From JBGSPQ01 sp964346765 (GTDB lineage: Bacteria; Patescibacteriota; Gracilibacteria; UBA1369): a DNA stretch of 64,000 nucleotides. The notes below the pieces were generated by a model. The model had not been told where the DNA came from. It saw only the letters and a list, made by a program, of their open reading frames with translations, and did not search any database. Where the stretch lies: NCBI GenBank assembly GCA_964346765.1, contig CAYFWB010000002.1, positions 1 through 64,000 of the forward strand. The letters run 5' to 3'. Made by a program: the position numbers and the translations under genes. This document shows positions 37,760 through 45,241 of the stretch, piece by piece. Positions within the stretch are counted from its first letter, which is position 1. The number at the start of each line of letters is the position of its first letter.

Positions 37760-37939
37760 CTAGCGTTGCACGAAGGAAAAAATAGTTCCCTTCATTCTTT
37801 CCTTTATCTCCGGTTTTTCAACTTTTTTAGTTATACCTGTGAGCATCTCAATCGTTTCCGTGTTATCTGTCTTACAGTATGGACATCTATTTTTATGAGT
37901 GGAGATTGATACTCCACACCCCAGGCAATTGAAAATCAT
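37760..37939 (-). CDS. Small zinc-ribbon protein (59 aa)
   Basis: A 59-residue frame starting MIFNCLGCGVSIS. Two CxxC pairs (CLGC at residues 5-8 and CPYC at 19-22) form a zinc ribbon. The rest is basic and helical, ending FVQR. It is short enough for many gene finders to miss, but its ATG lies 2 bases after the stop of the HTH gene in the same direction, so the two form an operon. Zinc ribbons of this kind often bind DNA, RNA or a partner protein; a role as a co-factor of the HTH protein is an inference. The stop (TAG) lies just outside the GC palindrome at 37732. Confidence 0.65.
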   Translation of the reverse strand: MIFNCLGCGVSISTHKNRCPYCKTDNTETIEMLTGITKKVEKPEIKERMKGTIFSFVQR

Positions 37940-37941
37940 GT

Positions 37942-38340
37942 TTAGTTTGTCTTTAATTCGATTACGTAGTGGTCGATTTCGTTTTTATCTCTTCTTTCAG
38001 GTTCCGAATTCGTTTTTTTAGGTTCGGTCTTTATTATATGCTTTTCTTTTTTGATTTTTGGTTCAGTTGTCCCTTGGTCACCCCCCCTTTTTTCTTTGAG
38101 TGAAGTTACTTTTTTTGCTTCGGTTTCTTTTGTTACATTTCTCTTTTTTTTAGCGGACGCCCTTTGATCTGTTTTCTTGGCCTGTTCATCAAGAAAAAAA
38201 TCAACGTCGCTTTTTCTTATTCTATAGACTCTGCCGAGCTTACTTGCTTTCAGTTTGCCCTGCTTAATGAATTTTAGAACCGTGAACGGATGTACCTGTA
38301 AAATCTGAGCAACCTGTTCCGCGGTTAAAATTTCTTCCAT
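37942..38340 (-). CDS. Excisionase-type HTH DNA-binding protein
   Basis: 132 residues. The N-terminal 55 residues are a MerR/excisionase-like winged helix (ILTAEQVAQILQVHPFTVLK, then LGRVYRIRKSDVDFFLDEQ), the HTH_17 type. The remainder is an unstructured Lys/Glu/Thr-rich tail (about 56-132). Such proteins bind short inverted sites as regulators. No integrase or phage gene is nearby, so it is unlikely to be a true excisionase here. Its own promoter (-10 at 38365-38370) is embedded in two nested inverted repeats, which suggests autoregulation. It is followed by the zinc-ribbon gene. Confidence 0.8.
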   Translation of the reverse strand: MEEILTAEQVAQILQVHPFTVLKFIKQGKLKASKLGRVYRIRKSDVDFFLDEQAKKTDQRASAKKKRNVTKETEAKKVTSLKEKRGGDQGTTEPKIKKEKHIIKTEPKKTNSEPERRDKNEIDHYVIELKTN

Positions 38341-38343
38341 TTC

Positions 38344-38394
38344 GTAAACTTTAAATAAGACTAGATTATAGTCACATACTTAATTAAAGTTTAC
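38344..38394 (-). promoter_or_regulatory. HTH gene promoter with nested operator-like inverted repeats
   Basis: The -10 TATAAT of the minus strand is at 38370-38365; a -35 match is poor (TAAACT at 17 bp). GTAAACTTTAA (38344-38354) and TTAAAGTTTAC (38384-38394) are perfect 11-bp inverted repeats around it. Inside is GACTA-GATTA-TAGTC (38359-38373), a second inverted repeat that covers the -10. A repressor dimer bound here would block the promoter. The obvious candidate is the HTH protein itself. Confidence 0.55.
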
Positions 38395-38719
38395 CATTTT
38401 TTACTTAACTTAACAATTATATATACCTATATTTACCTACTGAGTCAGTTTTATCATACTACTTTCTACTTTGCAATATTTTTTATAAATTTATACAAGT
38501 TTATTAAATTTTATTAAACATCTTTTAAACGAGTTTTGCACATATTATATACTTGACTTTTAACAAATTTTGAATTGTTTTATTAAATTATATTAAACTT
38601 TATTTAATTTTATTAAATATATATATTTCTATTTACTAAAATTCATTCGGTTATATCAATATTAATCGAATAAAATTTAATCGATTATAATAAAATTTAA
38701 TCAATCTAATAAGAAGACT
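38395..38719. repeat. AT-rich region with phased TATTAAA repeats
   Basis: 325 bp of very AT-rich sequence without a gene. TTATTAAATT/TTATTAAACA (38501-38520) and four 10-bp units TATTAAATTA, TATTAAACTT, TATTTAATTT, TATTAAATAT (38581-38620) are spaced at about one helix turn. A 20-bp direct repeat AATAAAATTTAATC plus six bases occurs twice (38669-38688 and 38689-38708), next to the uvrA stop. No clear DnaA box (TTATNCACA) is visible. It could be curved DNA, iterons for the adjacent HTH protein, or an unwinding element. Confidence 0.55.
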
Positions 38720-41608
38720 CTATAGACTGTATTTCTTGATCCAAATGCCTGTGTATGAATCTTTTACTTTGGCAACCTCCTCAGGAGTCCCGGTCGCAAT
38801 GACTTTACCACCGTCATCTCCGCCTTCCGGCCCCAAATCAACGATATAGTCAACCGATTTGATGATATCCAGGTTATGTTCTATTGTAAGTACCGTATTG
38901 CCTTTATCAACCAGCCTCTGCAGTACATCGAGCAGTTTTTTGATATCGTCGAAATGTAGTCCGGTTGTCGGTTCGTCCAAAATATACAATGTTTTGCCCG
39001 TAGAACGCTTGGAAAGCTCCGTAGCGAGCTTAATACGTTGCGCTTCACCTCCCGATAAAGTCGTGGCCGACTGTCCAAGATGTATATATGAAAGTCCCAC
39101 TTCGTGAAGAGTCTGCAATTTAGTTTTAATGTTAGGTATGGCGTCGAAAAATTCCAATGCCTCCGCAACTGTCATGTTTAATACATCTGATATGTTTTTC
39201 CCTCTGTAAGTTACTTCCAACGCCTCGGCGTTATATCTTTTACCCTTACAAACCTCGCAAGGGACGTAAATATCCGGCAAGAAATGCATTTCTATTTTCT
39301 TAATACCGTCTCCGCTGCATGCTTCGCAACGTCCACCTTTGACATTAAAACTAAAACGTCCGGTTTTGTAACCCCTCAGCTTTGCTTCGGGTGTGGAAGC
39401 GAACATTTCACGAATATCTGTGAAAACGCCGGTATAAGTAGCCGGATTCGATCTTGGCGTTCTGCCGATCGGTGATTGGTCAATATTGATGATTTTATCA
39501 ATATTTTCTATTCCCAAAATTTTTTCGTGCTTTCCAACCTGATTCTTGGTTCTGTTAACTACTTTTTCCACCTGCTTAACAAGGATATCATTGATCAAAG
39601 TTGATTTTCCCGATCCGGACACACCGGTTATGCCAATAAATGTGCCCAAGGGCAGTTTAACCGAAACGTTTTTTAAATTATGTTGCTTGGCACCCAGTAT
39701 CTCCAAGTGTTGTTGATTTCCTTTTCTACGCTTTTTGGGAACAGGGATGTTTTTTTCACCGCTTAAATACTGTCCCGTAACGCTGTTAACGTTTTTCATT
39801 ACTACTTCCGGTGTGCCATGCGCTATAACCTTGCCCCCCTCGTTTCCCGCTCCGGGCCCGATATCAAGCAAATGATCAGAGGCCAACATTGTGTCAACGT
39901 CGTGTTCCACCACAATTACGGTATTGCCAAGGTCTCTTAAGTGCATGAGAGTTTTTATAAGCTTGGCATTGTCGTTCTGATGCAAACCTATTGAGGGCTC
40001 GTCCAGGACATAAATTACGCCGGAAAGTTTTGAACCTATTTGAGTGGCAAGACGTATTCTTTGCGCTTCACCCCCTGAAAGGGTATTGGCGGCGCGATCC
40101 AATGTTAAATAAGAGAGCCCCACATCCTCCATAAACTGAATTCTGTTTCTGATCTCCTTAAGAATCGGGCGGGCTATCTGCCTCTCCATTTCTGTTAATT
40201 CCAGATTCTGAAAAAAATCGTCCGCTTTTTGAATTGAGAGCGCCGTTACGTCCATAATTGACTTATTGTTCAGTTTTACAGCTAAAACTTCCGGTCTCAG
40301 ACGTTTACCATGACAATTCGGGCACTCAAGGATCTGCATGTATTTTTCGATCTTCTTGCGGATGTAATCGGAATCCGTTTCCATGTATCTTCTTTCAAGA
40401 TTCGGGATTACTCCCTCGAACGACATTGAATATTCGCCTTGAAACGCTGAGTTGGAATGTCTACCGACCCCAACATTATATTTTTTTTCTCCGGTGCCAT
40501 AAAGGATGATATCGAGTTCTTTTTCCGTGAGTTCTTTAATCGGCTTATTCATTGGAAATCCGTATTTTTTAGCCACGGATTGCAAAATTCTGTTATACCA
40601 GGTTAAATGGGAGGTCGTCGCGGACCAGGGCATAATGGCGCCTTCCGCCAGTGTCAGTTTCTTATTGGGTATTACTAATACCGGGTCAATTACAAGTTTG
40701 GTTCCAAGTCCGTGACATTCGGGACAAGCACCCTGAGGATTATTGAATGAAAAGCTGCGCGGAGATATTTCCGGTATGTTGATACCGCATTCGGTACAAG
40801 CAAAATGTTCGGAAAAAACCCGTTCCCTACTGGTATCGTGGTCAAGAAGAACCATTAGCCCTTCACCGAATTTGAGTGAAGTTTCTATTGAATCGGCCAG
40901 CCTTGTGCGGTCGGGGTTGGGCATTTCAATTTCTTCACCCGATGAAAGCTTTTTTTTGATTTTTTTAAAATTCTTAACTACAAGACGGTCAACAACAACT
41001 TCAATGGTGTGTTTTTTATTTTCATCCAGTTCGGGAATATTCAAAATGCTAATAATCTCTCCATCAACTCTTACTCTGACAAAACCGTCTTTTTTTATTT
41101 TTTCAAAAATTTTTAAATGTGACCCTTTACGATCTCTTACAATAGGCGCCATTAAAACTATTTTCTTGCCCTCGGGCATGTCGGCAACAAAATCCACTAT
41201 TTGACTGGGGCTTTGCCTTTTAACGGTTTTACCACATTCCGGACAATGGGGACGCCCTACTTTCGCAAATAAGAGTCTCAAATAGTCATAAATTTCCGTA
41301 ACCGTGCCCACGGTTGATCTGGGATTTCTACTGGCTGTTTTTTGATCAATGGAAATTGCCGGAGAAAGGCCGTCAATTGACTCCACATCTGGCTTTTCCA
41401 TCATTTGCAGAAATTGTCTCGCATATGTGGAAAGGCTTTCCACGTATCTGCGTTGTCCTTCGGCGTATATTGTGTCAAAAGCCAATGAAGACTTACCGGA
41501 TCCCGAAAGTCCAGTTATCACAGTTAACTTATTCTTTGGAATCTCCACGTCAATATTTTTTAAATTGTGGATTTTCGCCCCTTTAACAACAATTTTATTT
41601 GATCCCAT
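38720..41608 (-). CDS. uvrA: Excinuclease ABC subunit A
   Basis: UvrA is the damage-sensing ATPase of nucleotide excision repair and loads UvrB. The 962-residue protein has two ABC cassettes: Walker A GLSGSGKSS near the N-terminus and GVSGSGKST in the second half, each with an LSGGEAQRI signature and LDEP Walker B. Zinc-binding Cys pairs are CPEC (first), CTEC/CPEC (second) and CEAC/CEVC (third). I chose ATG 41608 (MGSNKIVVKG) instead of the upstream ATG at 41656, because a strong promoter -10 (41652-41647) sits on that upstream codon, so the mRNA should begin after it. Stand-alone gene with its own promoter. No uvrB or uvrC here. Confidence 0.97.
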   Translation of the reverse strand: MGSNKIVVKGAKIHNLKNIDVEIPKNKLTVITGLSGSGKSSLAFDTIYAEGQRRYVESLSTYARQFLQMMEKPDVESIDGLSPAISIDQKTASRNPRSTVGTVTEIYDYLRLLFAKVGRPHCPECGKTVKRQSPSQIVDFVADMPEGKKIVLMAPIVRDRKGSHLKIFEKIKKDGFVRVRVDGEIISILNIPELDENKKHTIEVVVDRLVVKNFKKIKKKLSSGEEIEMPNPDRTRLADSIETSLKFGEGLMVLLDHDTSRERVFSEHFACTECGINIPEISPRSFSFNNPQGACPECHGLGTKLVIDPVLVIPNKKLTLAEGAIMPWSATTSHLTWYNRILQSVAKKYGFPMNKPIKELTEKELDIILYGTGEKKYNVGVGRHSNSAFQGEYSMSFEGVIPNLERRYMETDSDYIRKKIEKYMQILECPNCHGKRLRPEVLAVKLNNKSIMDVTALSIQKADDFFQNLELTEMERQIARPILKEIRNRIQFMEDVGLSYLTLDRAANTLSGGEAQRIRLATQIGSKLSGVIYVLDEPSIGLHQNDNAKLIKTLMHLRDLGNTVIVVEHDVDTMLASDHLLDIGPGAGNEGGKVIAHGTPEVVMKNVNSVTGQYLSGEKNIPVPKKRRKGNQQHLEILGAKQHNLKNVSVKLPLGTFIGITGVSGSGKSTLINDILVKQVEKVVNRTKNQVGKHEKILGIENIDKIINIDQSPIGRTPRSNPATYTGVFTDIREMFASTPEAKLRGYKTGRFSFNVKGGRCEACSGDGIKKIEMHFLPDIYVPCEVCKGKRYNAEALEVTYRGKNISDVLNMTVAEALEFFDAIPNIKTKLQTLHEVGLSYIHLGQSATTLSGGEAQRIKLATELSKRSTGKTLYILDEPTTGLHFDDIKKLLDVLQRLVDKGNTVLTIEHNLDIIKSVDYIVDLGPEGGDDGGKVIATGTPEEVAKVKDSYTGIWIKKYSL

Positions 41609-41646
41609 TTTATGATTATCTGAAAAATGTTCTCTCGTGATGTGAG

Positions 41647-41675
41647 ATGTTAGCATTCTTTTTGCGGTCTGACAA
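41647..41675 (-). promoter_or_regulatory. uvrA promoter
   Basis: On the minus strand: TTGTCA (41675-41670), a 17-bp spacer and TGC-TAACAT with the -10 at 41652-41647. The transcript should begin near 41640, leaving a leader of about 30 bases before ATG 41608. No LexA-type box was recognised. Confidence 0.75.
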
Positions 41676-41688
41676 GGGTAAAATCTAT

Positions 41689-42540
41689 TTAATCGTTTCG
41701 TACCGTACTGAATCCATAGTAGATCTTATTCGCTTCTTTTTTATTAAGAAGATAGCTTAAATAGATGTAGCCTCCTGTGAGGTACGGTACCAGCATAAAC
41801 ACCCAATTCATCTCCAGCATGATGTTGAAAACGGCATGGAGTACAATAGCAATCAATAAGCCTTGAGCCACTTTTTCATCATGCAACAATATTTCTTTTT
41901 TGAAATGGACGGCTTTGGCTATTTGCCTGATAAAAGGCCATCTTTTTTTATTTTGGCGTTCTTCAAACAGTTTTTTGGAAAACAGAGCCACACCGTAATA
42001 GTAGCCCATAATGCCCGAAAACATCACATGCGCGAATGTCGAAAACAGAGATCTGAAGATGAAAGGATACATCAGATCTTCGATTCCCCTGGAAGAAATT
42101 ATATTATAGAAATAGAGTGCGTTTTCTGCGAAAGCGAATCCAAGAGCCGCCATGATGCTCATTTCTATGGCGTCATCAATTGAGCAAATTCTCTTTTTAT
42201 CAGTCAATTTGACCGCCCATAGCTTTGCGACTTCTTCAATTATTCCAACAATCATAAAAGTGAGTATGATATTCAAAGGAATCATGCCGAAGGTTGAAAA
42301 GCCTATGATGTCGTCTTTGAATTTGTCAGTGTATTGAAAGGCGTCCAGCCAGGGGAAATACTGCCAGAGAAATTTATAGAACAGTAAAGGTGTTACCAAA
42401 AGAGCGCCGGCGGCGAAGGTTACCATCATCATACGCTTCACCCCCACCTGCTTTTTATAAAAAATGTAGCCCCAAATGATCGCCGGTATCAACGCCAACA
42501 CGGTCGCGAGGATTAGTCTGACTAATGAGTGCGTGGGCAT
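41689..42540 (-). CDS. PrsW-family intramembrane metalloprotease
   Basis: 283 residues with about eight membrane helices. Conserved motifs of the PrsW/CPBP-related family are present: EEVAK (102-106), ALGFAFAEN (132-140), FAHVMFSGIMGYYYG and LHAVFN near the end, with the Glu and His residues that would bind the metal. PrsW of Bacillus subtilis cleaves the anti-sigma factor RsiW; other members have unknown substrates. It is the last gene of a six-gene operon, starting 9 bases after the stop of the pre-toxin-TG-like gene. It may process or protect against a product of that operon, but this is inference. Confidence 0.85.
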   Translation of the reverse strand: MPTHSLVRLILATVLALIPAIIWGYIFYKKQVGVKRMMMVTFAAGALLVTPLLFYKFLWQYFPWLDAFQYTDKFKDDIIGFSTFGMIPLNIILTFMIVGIIEEVAKLWAVKLTDKKRICSIDDAIEMSIMAALGFAFAENALYFYNIISSRGIEDLMYPFIFRSLFSTFAHVMFSGIMGYYYGVALFSKKLFEERQNKKRWPFIRQIAKAVHFKKEILLHDEKVAQGLLIAIVLHAVFNIMLEMNWVFMLVPYLTGGYIYLSYLLNKKEANKIYYGFSTVRND

Positions 42541-42549
42541 GATGTATTT

Positions 42550-43773
42550 TTAAGCGGCTTCAGCTAAATCTTGGTCGTTTTCGGGTGTGTCCGGTTTCCG
42601 GGGCATTTTTGTGGCTCTGTTTACGGCTTTAAAGCTTTTACGGGCCAGTCCGACTCTGCCTTTTACGGTTTTATATTTTGATCGTAATTGATAAGTTTTA
42701 ACCAGAACACCTGCCAAACGCGGATACTTCTGGACAAGTTTACCCACTTTAAAAATGGTTTGGGAAATTCCTTTCAGTTTGGTTGTTTTTCGGGCCAAAG
42801 CGGCAAATCTGGTGATTGATCTACCGATTTTTGCACCTTTTGAAGCTATTGAAACGGCATTACCAGCTTTTTCGCTGGCTTTGGCGGCTTTATACGCACC
42901 TTTGGCGGCGCGACCGGCCTCGGCCGCCCCTTTTCCCGCTTTAAGAGCAGTAATGCCGACTCTGGCGGCCGTTGTCGTTCCGCCTGAAACAAAGCCCGCC
43001 ACGTCCAAGACCATAAATGTTGTGCCCACAGCCGCGCGCCCCACTCTGTCACCGCCGGTTAATTTTTCACCGGATGTCGTGCGGCCGAAAGCGGCTTCCG
43101 TCATATCAATTCCGGGCCCAAAAACGGGTACGACTTTTATCAATTCGGTAGCGCCTTCAATCGTTGTCTGCTTTTTCATGTCGGCGATAACTTTATCCAC
43201 ATCGATTGTCGAGCTGATAAAAGAAATGACTTGATCCCTCGTTTCCTGATCTTTGATTTTTCCTACTAATTTCATTTCTTTTCCCAAAAAATCAGAAAGA
43301 GCCTCTATTCCCTTGTACTCATTGTCTTCACTCTTATATCTGGCTGTTTCTTCCAAAACCTTGGCCAGTCTGGGCATCATTTTTCCAAGGTATTTTGAAA
43401 ATTCCGGACTAACCCCGTTGACCAGTTCGGGCCAGGCCTCATAAAGTGCCTGAATTTCCTGTTCGGTCAGTTTTAAACCTCCTTTTTCCAGTTGTTCGGC
43501 TAGAAGTTCCCTTTCCATGGAGATTTTTTCTTCTTCGACGTTTCTTTGTACGGTTTCGTCCACTCTGTCATGAACGGCTTCCGTGGCCGATTGATCCGGT
43601 TTTTTTCTTTCCTTCAGGATTTCCCAACGTCTTTTTTGTAGATCACTCCGGTCTTCTTGTTCAGGGAGCTTTTCATTGTTATCGTTCGCCGGTCTTTCGG
43701 CATTATTCTGGTGTTCCGGATTATTGGCTTTTTCGATATCCGGATTTTCCTGGTTTTCTACGGGTTTTTCCAT
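42550..43773 (-). CDS. Protein with a pre-toxin-TG-like segment (407 aa)
   Basis: The first 90 residues are disordered, Glu/Asn-rich. A helical part (about 90-200) follows. Residues about 205-255 carry VPVFGPGIDMTEAAFG, then TSGEKLTGGDRVGRAAVG. This closely follows the pre-toxin TG pattern (VGxxKDxxEAxxGxxxxTGExLxxxxR) found before toxin domains in secreted polymorphic toxins. The rest (255-407) is Ala/Gly/Lys-rich, strongly basic and has no recognised toxin fold. No signal peptide is visible. It is the fifth gene of the operon, just before the PrsW-type protease. The PT-TG call is by pattern only; the function is unknown. Confidence 0.6.
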   Translation of the reverse strand: MEKPVENQENPDIEKANNPEHQNNAERPANDNNEKLPEQEDRSDLQKRRWEILKERKKPDQSATEAVHDRVDETVQRNVEEEKISMERELLAEQLEKGGLKLTEQEIQALYEAWPELVNGVSPEFSKYLGKMMPRLAKVLEETARYKSEDNEYKGIEALSDFLGKEMKLVGKIKDQETRDQVISFISSTIDVDKVIADMKKQTTIEGATELIKVVPVFGPGIDMTEAAFGRTTSGEKLTGGDRVGRAAVGTTFMVLDVAGFVSGGTTTAARVGITALKAGKGAAEAGRAAKGAYKAAKASEKAGNAVSIASKGAKIGRSITRFAALARKTTKLKGISQTIFKVGKLVQKYPRLAGVLVKTYQLRSKYKTVKGRVGLARKSFKAVNRATKMPRKPDTPENDQDLAEAA

Positions 43774-43786
43774 ATTATTTGGTTAT

Positions 43787-44035
43787 TTATTGTTTGTTTT
43801 CATTATATTTTTTCAATATCGGTAACCGTTTGGCCTGCTCCATCCACCATTTTATTTTTTGCTCATCCATTTCTTTCGAAGTCATGAGGGCATCCAAAGA
43901 GGTTTTTGTTTCAGCCAGTAAATCGGCCACTTTCTTTCTGGTGTTATCCATTTCTCCGGTCTTGGCAAGCTTTTCTGGCATTTCTGAGAGCAAGTTATTG
44001 AGTTGTTTGGCCTGTTTTGGGTTGAAGTTTTCCAT
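43787..44035 (-). CDS. Small helical protein of unknown function (82 aa)
   Basis: Unrecognised, charged and helical (MENFNPKQAKQLNNLL start). No signal peptide, membrane segment or cysteine. It lies 3 bases after the stop of the 81-residue gene and 13 bases before the pre-toxin-TG-like gene, in one operon. The close spacing supports that it is real. Similar size and composition to its two small neighbours suggest subunits or chaperones of one complex, but that is inference. Confidence 0.65.
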   Translation of the reverse strand: MENFNPKQAKQLNNLLSEMPEKLAKTGEMDNTRKKVADLLAETKTSLDALMTSKEMDEQKIKWWMEQAKRLPILKKYNENKQ

Positions 44036-44038
44036 GGT

Positions 44039-44284
44039 TTAAGTTGACATTTTTCTTTGAAGATAGCGCAGGTTCTGCCTGATCAGACTTTGTTTGAGAT
44101 CGGCAATGATGCTGTTTGAAAAGATGGGTATTACTTTTTTCATTTTCTGTTTTTCGCCGTCGGTAAGGAATTTTGAATTTTCAAGAATTGTGGTCAGCTC
44201 TTCTACGAGCGCTTTTCTGTTTGGATCTTTCTGGTTGTTAACCGGATTAAAGAATAACGCGGCCGAAGAGAATAAATCTTTCAT
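44039..44284 (-). CDS. Small protein of unknown function (81 aa)
   Basis: Unrecognised. I placed the start at ATG 44284 (MKDLFSSAALFF), because the upstream option at 44308 overlaps the preceding gene. From 44284 the stop of that gene and this start are directly joined (TAATATG). The N-terminal half has a weakly hydrophobic stretch (LFSSAALFF) and the remainder is helical and basic. Third gene of the operon. Confidence 0.65.
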   Translation of the reverse strand: MKDLFSSAALFFNPVNNQKDPNRKALVEELTTILENSKFLTDGEKQKMKKVIPIFSNSIIADLKQSLIRQNLRYLQRKMST

Positions 44285-44285
44285 A

Positions 44286-44480
44286 TTAAGTAGCAGACGC
44301 GGCTTCAAGATATAAATCGGTGATGGCGTTAACCTCTTTTTTAAGAGCGTTTTTCAGTTTGTTCAGCTTTTCGGCTTCCATGTCAGGCAAAAGTAGCATC
44401 CACATTGCCTTTTCCCTTGGTTCCATGGTTGAAAGCTGAAGATATTTAATGATTTCCTTGGTTATTTCTTTTTTTATCAT
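44286..44480 (-). CDS. Small helical protein of unknown function (64 aa)
   Basis: Unrecognised, 64 residues, starting MIKKEITKEIIKYLQLS, predicted to be a helical bundle without membrane segments. It is the second gene of the operon, 22 bases after the 220-residue gene, and its stop almost touches the next start. The genes on both sides run the same way, so it is likely real in spite of its length. Confidence 0.65.
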   Translation of the reverse strand: MIKKEITKEIIKYLQLSTMEPREKAMWMLLLPDMEAEKLNKLKNALKKEVNAITDLYLEAASAT

Positions 44481-44502
44481 GATTCTGATAATTTAGTGAT
44501 TA

Positions 44503-45165
44503 TTATGAGGATGATCCGAGAAGGCTTTTAAGCTTATCCAGCATTCCGCCACCCATAAGTGAGCCGCCGGGAATAAGTTTTAGGACATCTTCCACGGTTG
44601 TTTTTCCGGCGGCGATGTCCTGATTCATAACTCTGATGATGTCAAAAAATGTGTCCGGATCGTAATTGGCGCTGTTAATATTTGCTTTCATGTCATCGGG
44701 AATGGACGTCGGCCAATAGTCGACCATTTTTTTGAACAGTTCCGATTGCGCCAGCGGGTCGACAAGAGGTTTTAAAAGAAAATCCGGTGTTAGCAACGAA
44801 AAAGCTGTAATTGTTTCAAATTCATGTTGCCACGAAACGGATTCGGGTCCCATTTCTCTTAAACCGGTTGCATGAGCTCCGGCTGCGGCCAGGTCTGTAA
44901 ATTTGGCCAGATTCGGGAACCAGCGTCTGTAAACTGACGACCCCAGTTCCAGAAACAAATTAGCCCGTTCCTTTTCCGCGTTTTCTTTGATTGTTTCTGC
45001 TTTTTCCTTGGTTTCGGGGTTGCCTCTTAACAAATCAAAGATTGAATTTCCGGTGGGGCGCTCGGTCGAAGTTTCGGGTTTGTCACTGAAAAGATCTTTA
45101 GCCTTTTCTATTAAGTCCAGGGGATTTCCAAAACCTCCGGGTTTTAACATGTCTAATAGTCCCAT
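44503..45165 (-). CDS. Protein of unknown function, first gene of the PrsW operon (220 aa)
   Basis: Unrecognised. Gly-rich ends (MGLLDMLKPGGFGNP and GGSLMGGGMLDKLKSLLG) flank a helical core with Trp and Phe (RRWFPNLAKF, VSWQHEFETI). There is no signal peptide. A clean promoter directly upstream (45213-45241) makes it the lead gene of a six-gene minus-strand operon (220 aa, 64, 81, 82, 407 with PT-TG-like segment, PrsW-type protease). Confidence 0.7.
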   Translation of the reverse strand: MGLLDMLKPGGFGNPLDLIEKAKDLFSDKPETSTERPTGNSIFDLLRGNPETKEKAETIKENAEKERANLFLELGSSVYRRWFPNLAKFTDLAAAGAHATGLREMGPESVSWQHEFETITAFSLLTPDFLLKPLVDPLAQSELFKKMVDYWPTSIPDDMKANINSANYDPDTFFDIIRVMNQDIAAGKTTVEDVLKLIPGGSLMGGGMLDKLKSLLGSSS

Positions 45166-45212
45166 ATTGCAGTAGTTAGTTATATAATAAACGATAAAAT
45201 AGTTATCTTTTA

Positions 45213-45241
45213 ATTATAACATATAACCTACCTATTTACAA
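45213..45241 (-). promoter_or_regulatory. Promoter of the PrsW operon
   Basis: On the minus strand: TTGTAA (45241-45236), 17 bp, then a perfect TATAAT (45218-45213). The -35 lies in the last codons of recF. The leader is about 40 bases. Confidence 0.7.

Noticed and set aside
38395..38719. Replication origin near recF and uvrA
   Set aside because: AT-rich with repeats, but no TTATNCACA boxes were found and dnaA and dnaN are absent. Not enough to claim oriC.
41609..41656. UvrA start at ATG 41656
   Set aside because: A strong -10 box lies on this codon, so it should not be in the mRNA, and the 16 extra residues are unlike UvrA.
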